A stretch of DNA of 64,000 bases, taken from NCBI GenBank assembly GCA_026398275.1, contig JAPLTF010000067.1, positions 40,329-104,328 of the forward strand, given 5' to 3'. Positions 1-10,526 of the stretch are shown here, one piece after another (within the stretch, counting starts at the first letter, position 1; each line of letters begins with the position of its first letter). This DNA is from Verrucomicrobiota bacterium. GTDB lineage: Bacteria > Verrucomicrobiota > Verrucomicrobiia > Chthoniobacterales > Terrimicrobiaceae. The translations under genes were made by a program, and so were the position numbers. The notes beneath the pieces were generated by a model. The model made no database searches. It worked only from the letters and a program-made list of their open reading frames with translations, and had not been told where the DNA came from.

Positions 1-2
1 AG

Positions 3-143
3 AAGCTCCTTCTGGAAGGCGAGCTGACGAAGGCGGATCCAGCGGAGCAGGACCAGATCCGCCGTCAGCTTGCCTCGGAAATCCAGCGCCTCGAGGAAAA
101 GCGCGAGCGCGAAAAAGAAAAAGTCCGGTCGGGAGCCGCGTGA
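3..143 (+). CDS. C-terminal end of an unknown charged coiled-coil protein (partial)
   Basis: An open frame enters from the left edge and stops at the TGA at 141-143. The 46 visible residues are very rich in Glu, Lys, Arg and Gln with a heptad-like pattern, which indicates a C-terminal amphipathic or coiled-coil helix ending in SGAA. There is no domain to name it by. It precedes accB by about 100 bases on the same strand. It could be an upstream gene of that operon or an unrelated gene. Confidence 0.55.
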   Translation, partial: KLLLEGELTKADPAEQDQIRRQLASEIQRLEEKREREKEKVRSGAA

Positions 144-245
144 TCGCCGCCCGATTTGGAGGGCGATGCGCCGTCAGCGCCCACTTGTTCATCTTCCGAT
201 CCCAATCCATTGTCTTGACCCTGCCAACTCGGGCGTGTCAGGATT

Positions 246-725
246 TTGAGTTCAGTCAAAAACTACAAGCCTGTGGACCTTAAAGAAATTCGCACATTGG
301 TCGATCTCATGAAGAAAAACGGCATCGCCGTTTTCAAAATGGAGAAAGAAGGATTCAAAATCACCATGAAAACCGGCGAGGCCGGAGGACCGGTTCACTA
401 TGTGACATCCGCTCCGGCATCTGCCGCCCCCGCGTTGCCGCCGTCCGCCCCTGCCGAGGCGCCGGCAGCCGCCGCAGCGGCAGTCGCGGACGGCATCGAG
501 ATCAAGTCCCCGATGGTCGGCACATTTTACGCCTCCCCCTCCCCGGAGAACCCGCCCTTCGTCACGGTCGGGCAGGAGATCACTCCGGACACCGTCGTCT
601 GCATCATCGAGGCCATGAAAGTGATGAACGAGATCAAGGCGGAAGTTTCAGGAACCGTCGTCGAGATTTCCGCGGAAAACGGGAAGCCCGTTCAATTCGG
701 CCAGACCCTGTTCCGGTTGAAATAG
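246..725 (+). CDS. accB: Biotin carboxyl carrier protein of acetyl-CoA carboxylase
   Basis: AccB carries the biotin that is carboxylated by AccC and then donates CO2 to acetyl-CoA, the first committed step of fatty acid synthesis. The N-terminal helical region contains [18 protein letters not shown] flexible Ala/Pro linker lies at about residues 55-80, and the biotinyl domain has the EAMKVMNE motif with the biotinylated Lys at residue 125 when counted from 246. The listed start is TTG at 246. A GTG at 273 would give the canonical family start [10 protein letters not shown], so the true start may be 27 bases downstream; neither has a clear Shine-Dalgarno. accC follows after 4 bases. Confidence 0.93.
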   Translation: MSSVKNYKPVDLKEIRTLVDLMKKNGIAVFKMEKEGFKITMKTGEAGGPVHYVTSAPASAAPALPPSAPAEAPAAAAAAVADGIEIKSPMVGTFYASPSPENPPFVTVGQEITPDTVVCIIEAMKVMNEIKAEVSGTVVEISAENGKPVQFGQTLFRLK

Positions 726-729
726 TCAC

Positions 730-2115
<1,386 letters not shown>

Positions 2116-2133
2116 AGATCCCGAGTTTCCGGC

Positions 2134-3069
2134 ATGGAAGCGTTTGATGCGGCGGGAGTCACCGGGATTGTCTGGAGGCGGGTGCTTCCCGCCAAGGAGG
2201 GGCAGGCGGAAGCGATCATGCGGGAACTCATGCTGCTCTCCCGCGAGGCCGAGGGCTATCTAGGGTCGGAGATTTTTCCTCCGGTGCCCGGCATTCAGGA
2301 CGCCTATGTCGTGCTCTACCGGTTCAGCCGGGGAACCCACTTGCGACAATGGCTGGCCAGCAGCCGGCGTCAGGAGTTGCTCCGGGAAATGGATGGCCTG
2401 CTGGCCGCACCCGCCCTCGAGTTCTTTTTCACCCATGGCCGGAAGCAGGCCGGATCCGCCTCGTCGGTTTTTGCATATCGCATCCGCCCGGACAGGGAGG
2501 AGGCATTCCAGGATTGGCGGCGGCGCATACTCGAAGCGGTCCGGATGTGGAAAGGATTTTTGGGCACGGAATCCTTCGACGCGCTGGACGGGGTGGAGCC
2601 GGAGTTTATCGTGGTCGTGCGGTTCGACAGCCGGGCGAGCCTGGATGCGTGGCTGAAGTCGAAAGTCCGGAACGACTTCATGAAGGAAGTCCGCGCTTAT
2701 GTGCACCACTATACCCTGCGCCGCATCAGCAGCGGGTTTGAAGGCTGGTTCGATACATCCGAAAATACGGCGCCGCCCGCCCGCTGGCGCCAGGCGCTCG
2801 TGATTCTCTCCGCCCTCTTCCCGGTCATCATGACGATGCGGCAGTTGCTTTCGCCGATCTTTCTCGTGCTCCCGCTGCCCGTTGCCTTCCTCATTCTTCT
2901 AACCCTCGACATGGCCTTCCTCACGTATGTGGTGATGCCTCATTACTCCCGCCTGATGAATTTCTGGCTGAGGCCCGGCGCGGATTTCACCTGGCGGGGC
3001 GAACTCGCCGGATGCGCGATCATCGCCGGCATCATCGCCATCACGCTCCTCGGTTTTCTCCTTCTGTAG
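2134..3069 (+). CDS. Double ABM-domain protein with C-terminal membrane anchor
   Basis: The 311 residues hold two tandem antibiotic-biosynthesis-monooxygenase (ABM, dimeric alpha-beta barrel) units at about residues 8-100 and 108-200. Each has the family pattern of a short beta strand, an E/A-rich helix, a 'GFLG(T/S)E' turn and a strand ending in F-D/S-R. Three hydrophobic segments follow at about 222-240, 245-270 and 290-311. This layout resembles the COG3224 group of ABM-superfamily membrane proteins. No cofactor or substrate is evident, and many ABM-domain proteins are not monooxygenases. It starts 18 bases after accC and may be co-transcribed with it. Confidence 0.75.
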   Translation: MEAFDAAGVTGIVWRRVLPAKEGQAEAIMRELMLLSREAEGYLGSEIFPPVPGIQDAYVVLYRFSRGTHLRQWLASSRRQELLREMDGLLAAPALEFFFTHGRKQAGSASSVFAYRIRPDREEAFQDWRRRILEAVRMWKGFLGTESFDALDGVEPEFIVVVRFDSRASLDAWLKSKVRNDFMKEVRAYVHHYTLRRISSGFEGWFDTSENTAPPARWRQALVILSALFPVIMTMRQLLSPIFLVLPLPVAFLILLTLDMAFLTYVVMPHYSRLMNFWLRPGADFTWRGELAGCAIIAGIIAITLLGFLLL

Positions 3070-3169
3070 CGTCGCATCTCTTCCTCCTGCAGCGCTGATG
3101 GAGCGGTGCTGCACCGGGGGATTGCTTGTTGGTGACGTTCTCCCCTACAATTCACGCCTCTTCCCCGGA

Positions 3170-3919
3170 ATGCCCAAGTCCCCGCCGCAAAAAGCCAAAA
3201 AAACAGCCAAGCGTCCCAGCACGTCCTCCTGGCTTTTCCGCTCGATCTCACGACTGCTCGGCCGGCCGGAAAAAACCCCGCCAAAACCCGCATTGCACCC
3301 ACACGGCAAAACCCGGCCGCTGGCGCCAACGAAAGCGGAAACCGCGCTTCTGGAACCGTTCTCCGGACTTTCTCCCGACCGTATTTTTGTTCCAAAAACA
3401 AAGGCCGAGTGCGTGGCGGCCGCCAACGAAATCCTTGCCGCAGGCGTGGCCGGATTTGATACCGAGGCGAAGCCGACCTTCCGCGCCGGCGAAAAAAGCG
3501 GCGGGCCGCATGTCGTCCAGTTTGCCCTCACGGACAAGGCCTTCATCTTCCAGCTTCACCGCCAGGTTTGTCAGAAGGTCGTCGCCGGCCTGATCGAATC
3601 CGACCGCCTGCTGAAGGTGGGGTTCGGGCTGAAAAACGATCACGGGCAAATCCGGAACCGCCTGGGAGTCAGCCTCAACGCCGTCCTCGACCTCGACAAC
3701 ATCTTTCGCAAGAGGGGCTACAAGCATCAGATGGGCGTGCGGGCGGCCATGGGGTCGGTGCTCAACCTGAGCTTTCCGAAATCCAAATCCACCACCACCA
3801 GCAACTGGGCGGCTCCTGAACTCACGCCGCGCCAGCTTCGCTACGCCGCCAACGACGCCTTCGCAGCCCTGAAAATCATGGAGGCGCTGGACCTCAAACC
3901 GGACGAGATCCGGCGCTGA
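3170..3919 (+). CDS. RNase D-like 3'-5' exonuclease domain protein (DEDDy)
   Basis: After a Lys/Pro-rich basic N-terminus of about 75 residues comes a DEDDy exonuclease fold. FDTEAKP carries the first Asp and Glu, GFGLKNDH the second Asp region, and YAANDAFAALKI the Tyr and last Asp that define the DEDDy class. Such domains cleave RNA or DNA 3' ends with two metal ions. There is no HRDC domain, so it is not canonical RNase D. The start was set at ATG 3170 (MPKSPPQKAKK); an upstream in-frame ATG at 3098 adds an uncharacteristic 24 residues. It converges with the ABC transporter gene that follows. Confidence 0.8.
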   Translation: MPKSPPQKAKKTAKRPSTSSWLFRSISRLLGRPEKTPPKPALHPHGKTRPLAPTKAETALLEPFSGLSPDRIFVPKTKAECVAAANEILAAGVAGFDTEAKPTFRAGEKSGGPHVVQFALTDKAFIFQLHRQVCQKVVAGLIESDRLLKVGFGLKNDHGQIRNRLGVSLNAVLDLDNIFRKRGYKHQMGVRAAMGSVLNLSFPKSKSTTTSNWAAPELTPRQLRYAANDAFAALKIMEALDLKPDEIRR

Positions 3920-3935
3920 CAACCCCCATCGCCCT

Positions 3936-3952
3936 GGGCGGAAAAACCGCCC
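3936..3952. terminator. Hairpin between convergent genes
   Basis: A perfect 6-bp stem GGGCGG / CCGCCC encloses an A5 loop (T5 on the other strand) in the 51-base gap between the exonuclease gene (+) and the ABC transporter gene (-). There is no long T tract on either side, so bidirectional termination is inferred from position and structure only. Confidence 0.4.
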
Positions 3953-3970
3953 GCTATGTTAATACCGCTC

Positions 3971-5725
3971 CTAAACCAGGCTCCGGCGCTGGCACCCGAT
4001 CCAGGCGGCGAAAAGTCCGATGATGATGTGCGAGCAGAGCACCCAGACGCAGAGACCGGCGGGAGAGAGCGCGGTCTGCACGACCATCTGCACGATGTCG
4101 TAGTAGCGCTCGCCTTTGAGCGTCTGGAGAACGCCCGACCAGCTCCAGTAAGCGGCGATGAACGGCCTGACGAGGACCCCCAGGAAATCCGGCAGGGCGA
4201 GGACCGCGCCCGAGAGCGGCAGCTGGAAGCCGACGAGGTAGATCGAGACGAGCGACGCCTGCTCGGCGGAGCCGAGGAAGCTCGACACGGCAAGGCACAC
4301 CGAGGTCATGGCCGCATTCACCAGGATGAGGAAGACGAGCTGCGGGGCAAGGTCGCCCGGAAACCCGCAGACATAGTGGACGAACAGCCCCATCCACAAG
4401 GACTGGGCAAGGACCAGCAGCCCCAGGAAGACAGCCTTGCCCGCGACGTAGCTCAGCGGGCGGAGGCCGGCGAGCTTTTCCTTCTCGAAGATCAGCCGCT
4501 CGGCGGCGATCTCGCGGCCGGAATTATTCGCCCCCATCAGGGTCAGCAGCACGACCTGGAACATGACAATGCCCGAGACCAGGCTCCCGACCTTGCTGGA
4601 TTGGATCAAAAATTCCTTTGCCTCAACGAGCTGCTGGACGACATCGAGGCCGAGTCCCATGCTCAGGTTTTTCACAGTGGGCAGGCCGTTCCATGCAAAG
4701 GTCGCGACCAGCACCGGGAAGCCGAAAATCAAGCCAAGCTGGAGGGCAAGCTGCGCGCGGTTCCGGAAAAAGATCTTCATCCGGCGGGAGAGAAGCGTGA
4801 GGAACTGGCTGATGGCTCCCGGGCCGGGAAGCGACGACGAATCGGGCGGAGCATCCGGCTTGATCTCGACCGTGGGGGCGGACTCGGCGCCCGCGCTGTC
4901 AAATGTCACCGCCTTGACCAGATCCCGTCCGCCGCGTGTTTCGGCAAAGGCCTGCCGGTGTTTCTTCCAGGACTGGGCCCACTCCTTGCCGGACCGGACC
5001 TCCAACTGCTTGTAGAGGTCCTGCGCGTCGCCCGCGCGAAAATAGTGCGTGAGAAACTGCGGCGGACCGTGATAGGCGACCACGCCCTCGTAAAGCACCA
5101 GCACGGAGTCGTAGAGCTCGACGTGCCGGAGGCTGTGCGTGACCGAGAGAACCACCCGGCCTTCCGTGCGCGAGAGCCCGTGCAAAAGATGGACGATCTC
5201 GTCCTCGGACTGCGGGTCCAGCCCGCTGGTCACCTCATCGCAGAGGAGCATCGCCGGCTTGCTGACGAGCTCCATCGCGAGCGCAAGGCGCCGCCGCTGC
5301 CCGCCGGAGAGCACGCTCACCAGGCGGTCGTCGAACCCGGCCATCCCGACCTCCTCGAGAACATTGCCGACCGCCTCCTCGAGCGCCTTCGAGTGCATCC
5401 TCCTCACCCGGAGCCGCATCGCATAGGAGACGCACTCGCGGACGGTCAGTTCCTCGTGCGCGATGCTGAACTGCGGCACGTAGCCGATTTCCGACGGCGA
5501 AAAATCCTCCTCCGCCACATCGCGTCCGTTCCAAACAATCGAGCCCTCCTCCTCGCCGGGCGCGATCCCGGTGATGACCTTGAGCATTGTGCTCTTCCCG
5601 CAGCCCGAGGGGCCGATGATCGCCCCGAAGTGGCCTTTGGGAAAGGAAACCGACACATCGGAGAGGAGCGGGCGAACGTCCTCCCCGGTTCCGATAAACA
5701 GCGTTACTTCCTTGAGATCCAGCAC
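3971..5725 (-). CDS. ABC transporter, ATPase fused to ABC-2 permease (WHITE/ABCG-like half transporter)
   Basis: The N-terminal ATPase has Walker A GPSGCGKST near residue 40, signature LSGGQRRRLALAMEL and Walker B AMLLCDEVTSGLDPQ. A linker of about 80 residues leads to an ABC-2-type membrane domain with about six hydrophobic segments from residue 330 to the C-terminus. The order ATPase-then-permease in one chain, and the DEVTSGLD Walker B wording, resemble the eukaryotic ABCG/WHITE half transporters and their bacterial relatives, which work as dimers. Substrate unknown. It stands alone on the minus strand, and nothing nearby indicates its cargo. Confidence 0.88.
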   Translation of the reverse strand: MLDLKEVTLFIGTGEDVRPLLSDVSVSFPKGHFGAIIGPSGCGKSTMLKVITGIAPGEEEGSIVWNGRDVAEEDFSPSEIGYVPQFSIAHEELTVRECVSYAMRLRVRRMHSKALEEAVGNVLEEVGMAGFDDRLVSVLSGGQRRRLALAMELVSKPAMLLCDEVTSGLDPQSEDEIVHLLHGLSRTEGRVVLSVTHSLRHVELYDSVLVLYEGVVAYHGPPQFLTHYFRAGDAQDLYKQLEVRSGKEWAQSWKKHRQAFAETRGGRDLVKAVTFDSAGAESAPTVEIKPDAPPDSSSLPGPGAISQFLTLLSRRMKIFFRNRAQLALQLGLIFGFPVLVATFAWNGLPTVKNLSMGLGLDVVQQLVEAKEFLIQSSKVGSLVSGIVMFQVVLLTLMGANNSGREIAAERLIFEKEKLAGLRPLSYVAGKAVFLGLLVLAQSLWMGLFVHYVCGFPGDLAPQLVFLILVNAAMTSVCLAVSSFLGSAEQASLVSIYLVGFQLPLSGAVLALPDFLGVLVRPFIAAYWSWSGVLQTLKGERYYDIVQMVVQTALSPAGLCVWVLCSHIIIGLFAAWIGCQRRSLV

Positions 5726-5873
5726 GATCGTGCACCATGCCGGATTCCCGTCCGTTTTGACAACGCAAAAGCAGGAAAGTTTTGTGCACCCGCGGCGGCC
5801 ATTGATCTTGGCGGGAAATATTGAAAGACTTCCCCGAGATCACGCATGAGCAATCCACGTTCCGGCTTTCACA

Positions 5874-6506
5874 ATGACTAGAAAAACGGGTTCCGCAGAC
5901 TCCATCGCTGCCGCAAAAGCCGGTGATGATCTTGCCTTCGCCTCGGCCGCGCCGGTTTTGCTCGATACCTCCTGGCCGCCCGGCCCACCGCATGCAAAGA
6001 CCCTGGTGCGGGTGGCATGGAATCCGGAGGGTCTTCTCGTCCGCGGCGAGATGGAAGACGAAGATGTCACAACCCTCGCCACGGCAGATTCCCAGAATTT
6101 ATGGGAATTGGGAGATGTCTTCGAAATCTTTTTGGAGGCAGAGGGGGCCGGATTTTACACGGAGATGCACGTGGCACCTGGCAACCATCGCCTGCATCTG
6201 CGCATCGGCCACGACGATTACGAGGCGATGCGGCAAAAACAGCTCGCCCCCTCCGACCTGATGGTCCGCCCGCCCGGCTTTGAAAGCCGTTCCGCTGTCA
6301 CGCCATCCGGCTGGACCGCAGAAGTCCGCATCCCCGCCGCGCTGGTCGATCCCAATGGCCGGATCACACCGGAATCGCGCTGGCGCGCCTCATTTTGCCG
6401 ATACGACGCCTGGTCGGATGGCCGGCCTCCGGTGCTTTCCTCGACATCCCCCCACGAGCAGTTAAACTTTCACCGCCGTCAGGAATGGAGACCGCTATGC
6501 TTTTGA
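5874..6506 (+). CDS. CBM9-like carbohydrate-binding fold protein
   Basis: The 210-residue protein has the pattern of the family 9 carbohydrate-binding module and its relatives: a WPPGPPHAKTLVRVAWNPEGLLVRGEMEDEDV strand pair, then NLWELGDVFEIFLEAEGAGFYTEMHVAP in the middle, and WTAEVRIPAAL towards the end. The 'GDVFEIFL...Y.E..V.P' block is diagnostic of the group. No signal peptide is obvious. The domain stands alone here, not attached to an enzyme, so its ligand is unknown. The next small gene starts inside its last codons (overlap 10 bases), which suggests co-translation. Confidence 0.65.
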   Translation: MTRKTGSADSIAAAKAGDDLAFASAAPVLLDTSWPPGPPHAKTLVRVAWNPEGLLVRGEMEDEDVTTLATADSQNLWELGDVFEIFLEAEGAGFYTEMHVAPGNHRLHLRIGHDDYEAMRQKQLAPSDLMVRPPGFESRSAVTPSGWTAEVRIPAALVDPNGRITPESRWRASFCRYDAWSDGRPPVLSSTSPHEQLNFHRRQEWRPLCF

Positions 6507-6778
6507 CCGAAGAACAATTGGAACTGCTGAGGGGCGATCTGGATTACATCCTGGCGCGGACGACGTGCAATTCGATCCAGCTCACGAAAGGCCAGGTCTC
6601 GAACGCGATCGAGCGGGACCCGGATGTCCTGCTCGACCTGGTGGAAGGCATGCCAGCTGCGGAAGCGCGCTGGCTCAGCGTTCCGCCGGACGCCCTCCGT
6701 CCGCTTATCAACAGCCGCGCCCGGGGAGCCACCGGCCGCTCGGCTGCCGTCGAAGGCGGAGTTTTGATCCCCACCTGA
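6497..6778 (+). CDS. Small protein of unknown function
   Basis: A 93-residue protein beginning MLLTEEQLELLRGDLDYIL. The start at 6497 was chosen because GGAG lies 6 bases upstream, inside the end of the CBM9-like gene; an alternative ATG lies at 6485. Predicted mostly helical, with no membrane segment or known motif. I do not recognise the family. It lies between the CBM9-like gene and the DUF2339 gene on the same strand and is likely part of the same transcript. Confidence 0.55.
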   Translation: MLLTEEQLELLRGDLDYILARTTCNSIQLTKGQVSNAIERDPDVLLDLVEGMPAAEARWLSVPPDALRPLINSRARGATGRSAAVEGGVLIPT

Positions 6779-6824
6779 AACACGGCGGGTTGACAGATGC
6801 CAGCGGGAAGGGCTTCTTGGCAGG

Positions 6825-9245
6825 ATGAATGATGAGGATCGGGCCAGACTGGATGCTCTCGAACGCCGCCAGGCGCTGCTCCGGCAGGAACTGGCCGGGC
6901 TGGATGAGATATTGGCGGATTTAAAATCGAGTGTCTTCAGCGGGACGCCGGCTGCACCTCAACCGCCAGTGCCTCCGCCGATCGCTCCGCCCCGGCCGCC
7001 GCCCGTGCCTGAGCCTCCAGCCGCGCAAGCACCCGCGGTGCCACAGCCGCCGCCGTTTTTGGAATCGCGTGAGCCCGAGGCCATCCAGCCGGTCCGCAAA
7101 GTCTCTCCCCCGCCGCTGCCGAAGGCCCCCAGGGAATCGTCATTCGAGATGCAGGTCGGCACGGTCTGGCTGGCGCGGATCGGGATTGTCATCGTGCTCA
7201 CCGGCCTCGTCTTCCTCGCGAACTACGCCTGGAAAAGCCTCGTCGAAAATTTTGGCTCCGTCGCGAAACTGGGCCTCCTCTACCTCGCGGGCGGAGCGCT
7301 CTGCGCGATCGGCCTGATCATCGAGCGGGGCCGCGAATCGCTCCGGAGCTACTCGCGAATCCTCATCGCCGGCGGCCTGGCGGCGATCTACTACACGACC
7401 TACGCCGCCTATTACATCCCCTCGCTGAAGGTGATCGGAAGCCCGCTGCTGGCCGGAGTCCTCCTCGTGGCGCTGGCGGGAATCATCGGCTGGATGGCCG
7501 ACCGGCGGAACTCCCAGTCCACGGCCGGGCTCGCGATCGTCCTCGCGTTCTACGCGTCAGCCGTCAATCCCCTCACCTACTTCACGCTCACGTCGAACGC
7601 GATCCTCGCGCTGGCTGCGGTGGTTCTGATGGCGCGCAAGCGCTGGATGGTCGTGCCATTTTTGGCGCTGGTCGCGACTTACTGGTCCTACCTCTACTGG
7701 CGACTTGCGGAGAGCTGGCGGTTCTGGGAGGTGAGCGTCCCCGGCGATTCGGACCTCACCGTCCGCCTGTGCTTTCTCTCTCTTTACTGGATCATTTTCT
7801 CCGTTGGGGTGTTCCTCACCAACGGCCCGAAAGTCTCGGGTGCGACGCGGGTGGTTTTCTCGACCCTCAACGACGCCGCATTCTTCTGCCTGGCCGCCAT
7901 CGCGATCTCCCCGTCCCACCATGACAGCCTCTGGCTCATCTCCCTGGCCTTTGGCCTGATCCAGCTCGCCCTCTCGCTGGCTGCCAGAAAGGTCTACGGC
8001 CCGGGCACGCCGCTTGGATCGGCCTGGCTGGCCAAGGCCCTGTTCTTCCTGACGCTCGCGATCCTGATCCACTTCACTGGCAACAGCCTCGCCATCATTC
8101 TGGCCGTGGAATCTTCTCTGCTGGTCTTCGCCGCCAGGCAGTTGCCGTCGCGCGTCCTCGCAGCGGCGGGACCCCTGGCCGGAATCATCGCCGCGCTCGC
8201 CGGCATCGTTTCGCTCACAGAGTCCGGATCTCCGGGCACCGCCGGATTGGTGGCTCTTCTCCTGATGGGAAACGCCTGGTTGTGCTGCCGCCGCCCGGAT
8301 GTCTCGCTCCCATCGCTCACCCTTGCGCTCAGCGGGGTCGGCCTGGGATGCACGATTCTCGTGGATCAGCTCCCCGATGAATGGGAAGCGTCAGGCCCCG
8401 CGTTTCTCTGCATGGTTCTCGTGGCGGGCATCACATTCCACAAATGCCGCGAGCTGACATTTTCCGGGCTGCTCGCTGGCGCAGGCTCGGCGCTGATGCA
8501 ATTTGCCGTCATGGGCAGCGCCGGTTTCTGGCCGTCGCTGACAGGCCTCGGCCTTCTCACGGCGTCCGCAGTGGTCGGCCCGCTCGTCGCCGACGGCGAT
8601 AAGCTCATCAGATTCCCGAGCGGCCTCCTCGCAGTTGCCTCAACCCTTCTCCTCTGGGAATGGGTCTGTGATTATATTCCGGAGAGCCACCGGTTCTGGC
8701 TGCTCGCTCTGGCAGCCGCGCTCAGCCTCGTGCTCTCCCGCGCAAGGCCTCTCCGCCAGGCGGTCGCAACGATCCTCGCCATCTCCGCTCTCCTGGTTTA
8801 TCTGGATCACGCGATCGGGTCGGATGCGCGCTACATTTTCTGGGATGTCTTCGGCTGCCTGCTTCTTCTCGGGCAGGAGAGGCTCGCCCGGATCGTGCGT
8901 GCCCCGGTCGGGCTGGCGCGGTTCGCGGGGGTTGCGGGACTGCTCGCGCTCCTGATCTGGGTGACTGCGACCGTCCGGTTCCACCACGACCCCCTTCCCC
9001 TCACCGCCGCATGGGCGCTTCTGGCCCTCGCGGTTTTCTTTGCGGGGCTCGTCCTGCGCGCCCGGATTTTCCGGCTGGGCGGCTTGAGCATTCTTGCGCT
9101 TGCGCTCTGCAGGGTTGCTCTCTTCGATGTCTGGAGGCTCGACGTTCCGTTCCGGATATTGAGCTTCCTGGTGCTGGGCAGCGTCCTCCTCCTGCTCGGG
9201 TATCTCTACAATCGCTATGCGGACAGAATCCGGCAGTGGCTATAA
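6825..9245 (+). CDS. DUF2339 polytopic membrane protein
   Basis: The 806-residue protein begins with an N-terminal coiled coil (about residues 1-35). A proline-rich linker (about 40-100) precedes the motif FEMQVGTVWLARIGIVIVLTGLVFLANYAWK, which is characteristic of DUF2339 proteins, and then about 20 closely spaced hydrophobic helices to the C-terminus. No enzyme motif is visible. DUF2339 proteins are widespread inner membrane proteins of unknown function. The gene starts 46 bases after the small protein gene and is followed after 42 bases by the protease gene. Confidence 0.82.
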   Translation: MNDEDRARLDALERRQALLRQELAGLDEILADLKSSVFSGTPAAPQPPVPPPIAPPRPPPVPEPPAAQAPAVPQPPPFLESREPEAIQPVRKVSPPPLPKAPRESSFEMQVGTVWLARIGIVIVLTGLVFLANYAWKSLVENFGSVAKLGLLYLAGGALCAIGLIIERGRESLRSYSRILIAGGLAAIYYTTYAAYYIPSLKVIGSPLLAGVLLVALAGIIGWMADRRNSQSTAGLAIVLAFYASAVNPLTYFTLTSNAILALAAVVLMARKRWMVVPFLALVATYWSYLYWRLAESWRFWEVSVPGDSDLTVRLCFLSLYWIIFSVGVFLTNGPKVSGATRVVFSTLNDAAFFCLAAIAISPSHHDSLWLISLAFGLIQLALSLAARKVYGPGTPLGSAWLAKALFFLTLAILIHFTGNSLAIILAVESSLLVFAARQLPSRVLAAAGPLAGIIAALAGIVSLTESGSPGTAGLVALLLMGNAWLCCRRPDVSLPSLTLALSGVGLGCTILVDQLPDEWEASGPAFLCMVLVAGITFHKCRELTFSGLLAGAGSALMQFAVMGSAGFWPSLTGLGLLTASAVVGPLVADGDKLIRFPSGLLAVASTLLLWEWVCDYIPESHRFWLLALAAALSLVLSRARPLRQAVATILAISALLVYLDHAIGSDARYIFWDVFGCLLLLGQERLARIVRAPVGLARFAGVAGLLALLIWVTATVRFHHDPLPLTAAWALLALAVFFAGLVLRARIFRLGGLSILALALCRVALFDVWRLDVPFRILSFLVLGSVLLLLGYLYNRYADRIRQWL

Positions 9246-9287
9246 GGATTTTTCCCTTTCCCGAAAATTGGTTATGTTGGACCTGAC

Positions 9288-10526
9288 ATGAGCAGGCTCT
9301 TTTTCTTCTTCCTTGCTGCGATCACGATCACCGTCCGCGCGGAGGATTCCCCGACTCCGGGCGACGACTCCCCCTACGAGCAGATGCAGATCCTCGCCCG
9401 GGCCATGCAGCTGATCCGGCAGGACTATGTGGACGATTCCAAGGTCTCTTACAAGGAGCTCTCCTACGATGCGATGAAGGGGATGCTCACCGCACTCGAT
9501 CCCCACAGCCAGTTCATGGATCCGGAGGAATTCAAGAGCATGCAGGAGGACACGAAGAGCGAGTTCGGCGGACTCGGCGTGGTGGTCGGCCAGAAGAACG
9601 GCATCTTCACAGTGATCAACCCGATGGAGGACTCCCCGGGCTTCGCGGCGGGCATCCTGCCGGGCGATCAGATCCTCAAGATCAACGGGCAGACCACCGA
9701 CAAGCTTTCGCTCCAGGAGGCGGTGGAAAAACTCCGCGGGAAGGTGGGCGAAAAAGTCACCCTCACCATCAACCGTCCGGCCACCAAGGAAATCAAGGAC
9801 TACGAGCTTACCCGCGCGGTGATCAAGGTCCCGACCGTCAAGGATGCCCGGATCCTTCCCGTCCGCGGAGGCGCCCGGATAGGCTATGTCCGGATCACCC
9901 AGTTCAACGAGCCCACGGCGGACGAGCTTTCCAAGGCGCTCGACAAGCTCGAGAAGCAGGGCATGGACGCGCTCGTGCTGGACCTGCGCTACAATCCGGG
10001 CGGCCTCCTCAACAGCGCGGTTGATGTCAGCGGGCAGTTCCTTCCGGCGAACACGATGGTGGCCTTCACGCAGGGCCGAACGCCGACCAGGGAATACAGG
10101 ACGGAGAACCGCAAGGGCCCGCAGCGGAAATACCCGCTCGCCGTCCTGGCGAACTACGCGAGCGCGAGCGGATCGGAGATCGTGGCGGGCGCGCTCAAGG
10201 ACCTGAACCGCGCACTCCTTGTCGGGGAGACGACGTTTGGAAAGGGCTCGGTCCAGAGCGTGATCGCCCTCCCCGACGGCTCGGCCGTCCGCCTCACCAC
10301 AGCAAAATATTTCACGCCGGGAAAAAACCTCATCCACCAGCATGGGGTCACACCTCACATCCGGGCCACGCTGACATACGATCAGGAGACGGAGCTGCTT
10401 CGCTCGCGGCGGCCCAAGGAAGACGGCTCGAAGGACGCGCAGGTTTTCATGGACCCCCAGCTCGAACGGGCGGTCGATGCGCTGCAGGGCACGCTCCTCT
10501 ACGCAGGCAAGGCGACGAAACCGTGA
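9288..10526 (+). CDS. C-terminal processing peptidase, S41 family (CtpA-like)
   Basis: A periplasmic serine protease with a Lys base that degrades or trims proteins from their C-termini. A short signal peptide (MSRLFFFFLAAITITVRA) is followed by a helical region, a PDZ domain (GLGVVVGQKNG...GDQILKINGQ, about residues 90-170) and the S41 catalytic core. The serine lies in SASGSE at 292-297 and the lysine is K319 in TFGKGSVQ. The 412-residue length fits CtpA/CtpB. Its stop codon overlaps the GTG of tsaD (GTGA), so the two are translationally coupled. Confidence 0.92.
   Translation: MSRLFFFFLAAITITVRAEDSPTPGDDSPYEQMQILARAMQLIRQDYVDDSKVSYKELSYDAMKGMLTALDPHSQFMDPEEFKSMQEDTKSEFGGLGVVVGQKNGIFTVINPMEDSPGFAAGILPGDQILKINGQTTDKLSLQEAVEKLRGKVGEKVTLTINRPATKEIKDYELTRAVIKVPTVKDARILPVRGGARIGYVRITQFNEPTADELSKALDKLEKQGMDALVLDLRYNPGGLLNSAVDVSGQFLPANTMVAFTQGRTPTREYRTENRKGPQRKYPLAVLANYASASGSEIVAGALKDLNRALLVGETTFGKGSVQSVIALPDGSAVRLTTAKYFTPGKNLIHQHGVTPHIRATLTYDQETELLRSRRPKEDGSKDAQVFMDPQLERAVDALQGTLLYAGKATKP

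Noticed and set aside
3956..5824. 622-codon plus-strand frame opposite the ABC transporter
   Set aside because: It is a shadow of the minus-strand gene, which has complete Walker and signature motifs; the plus translation is low-complexity and charged.
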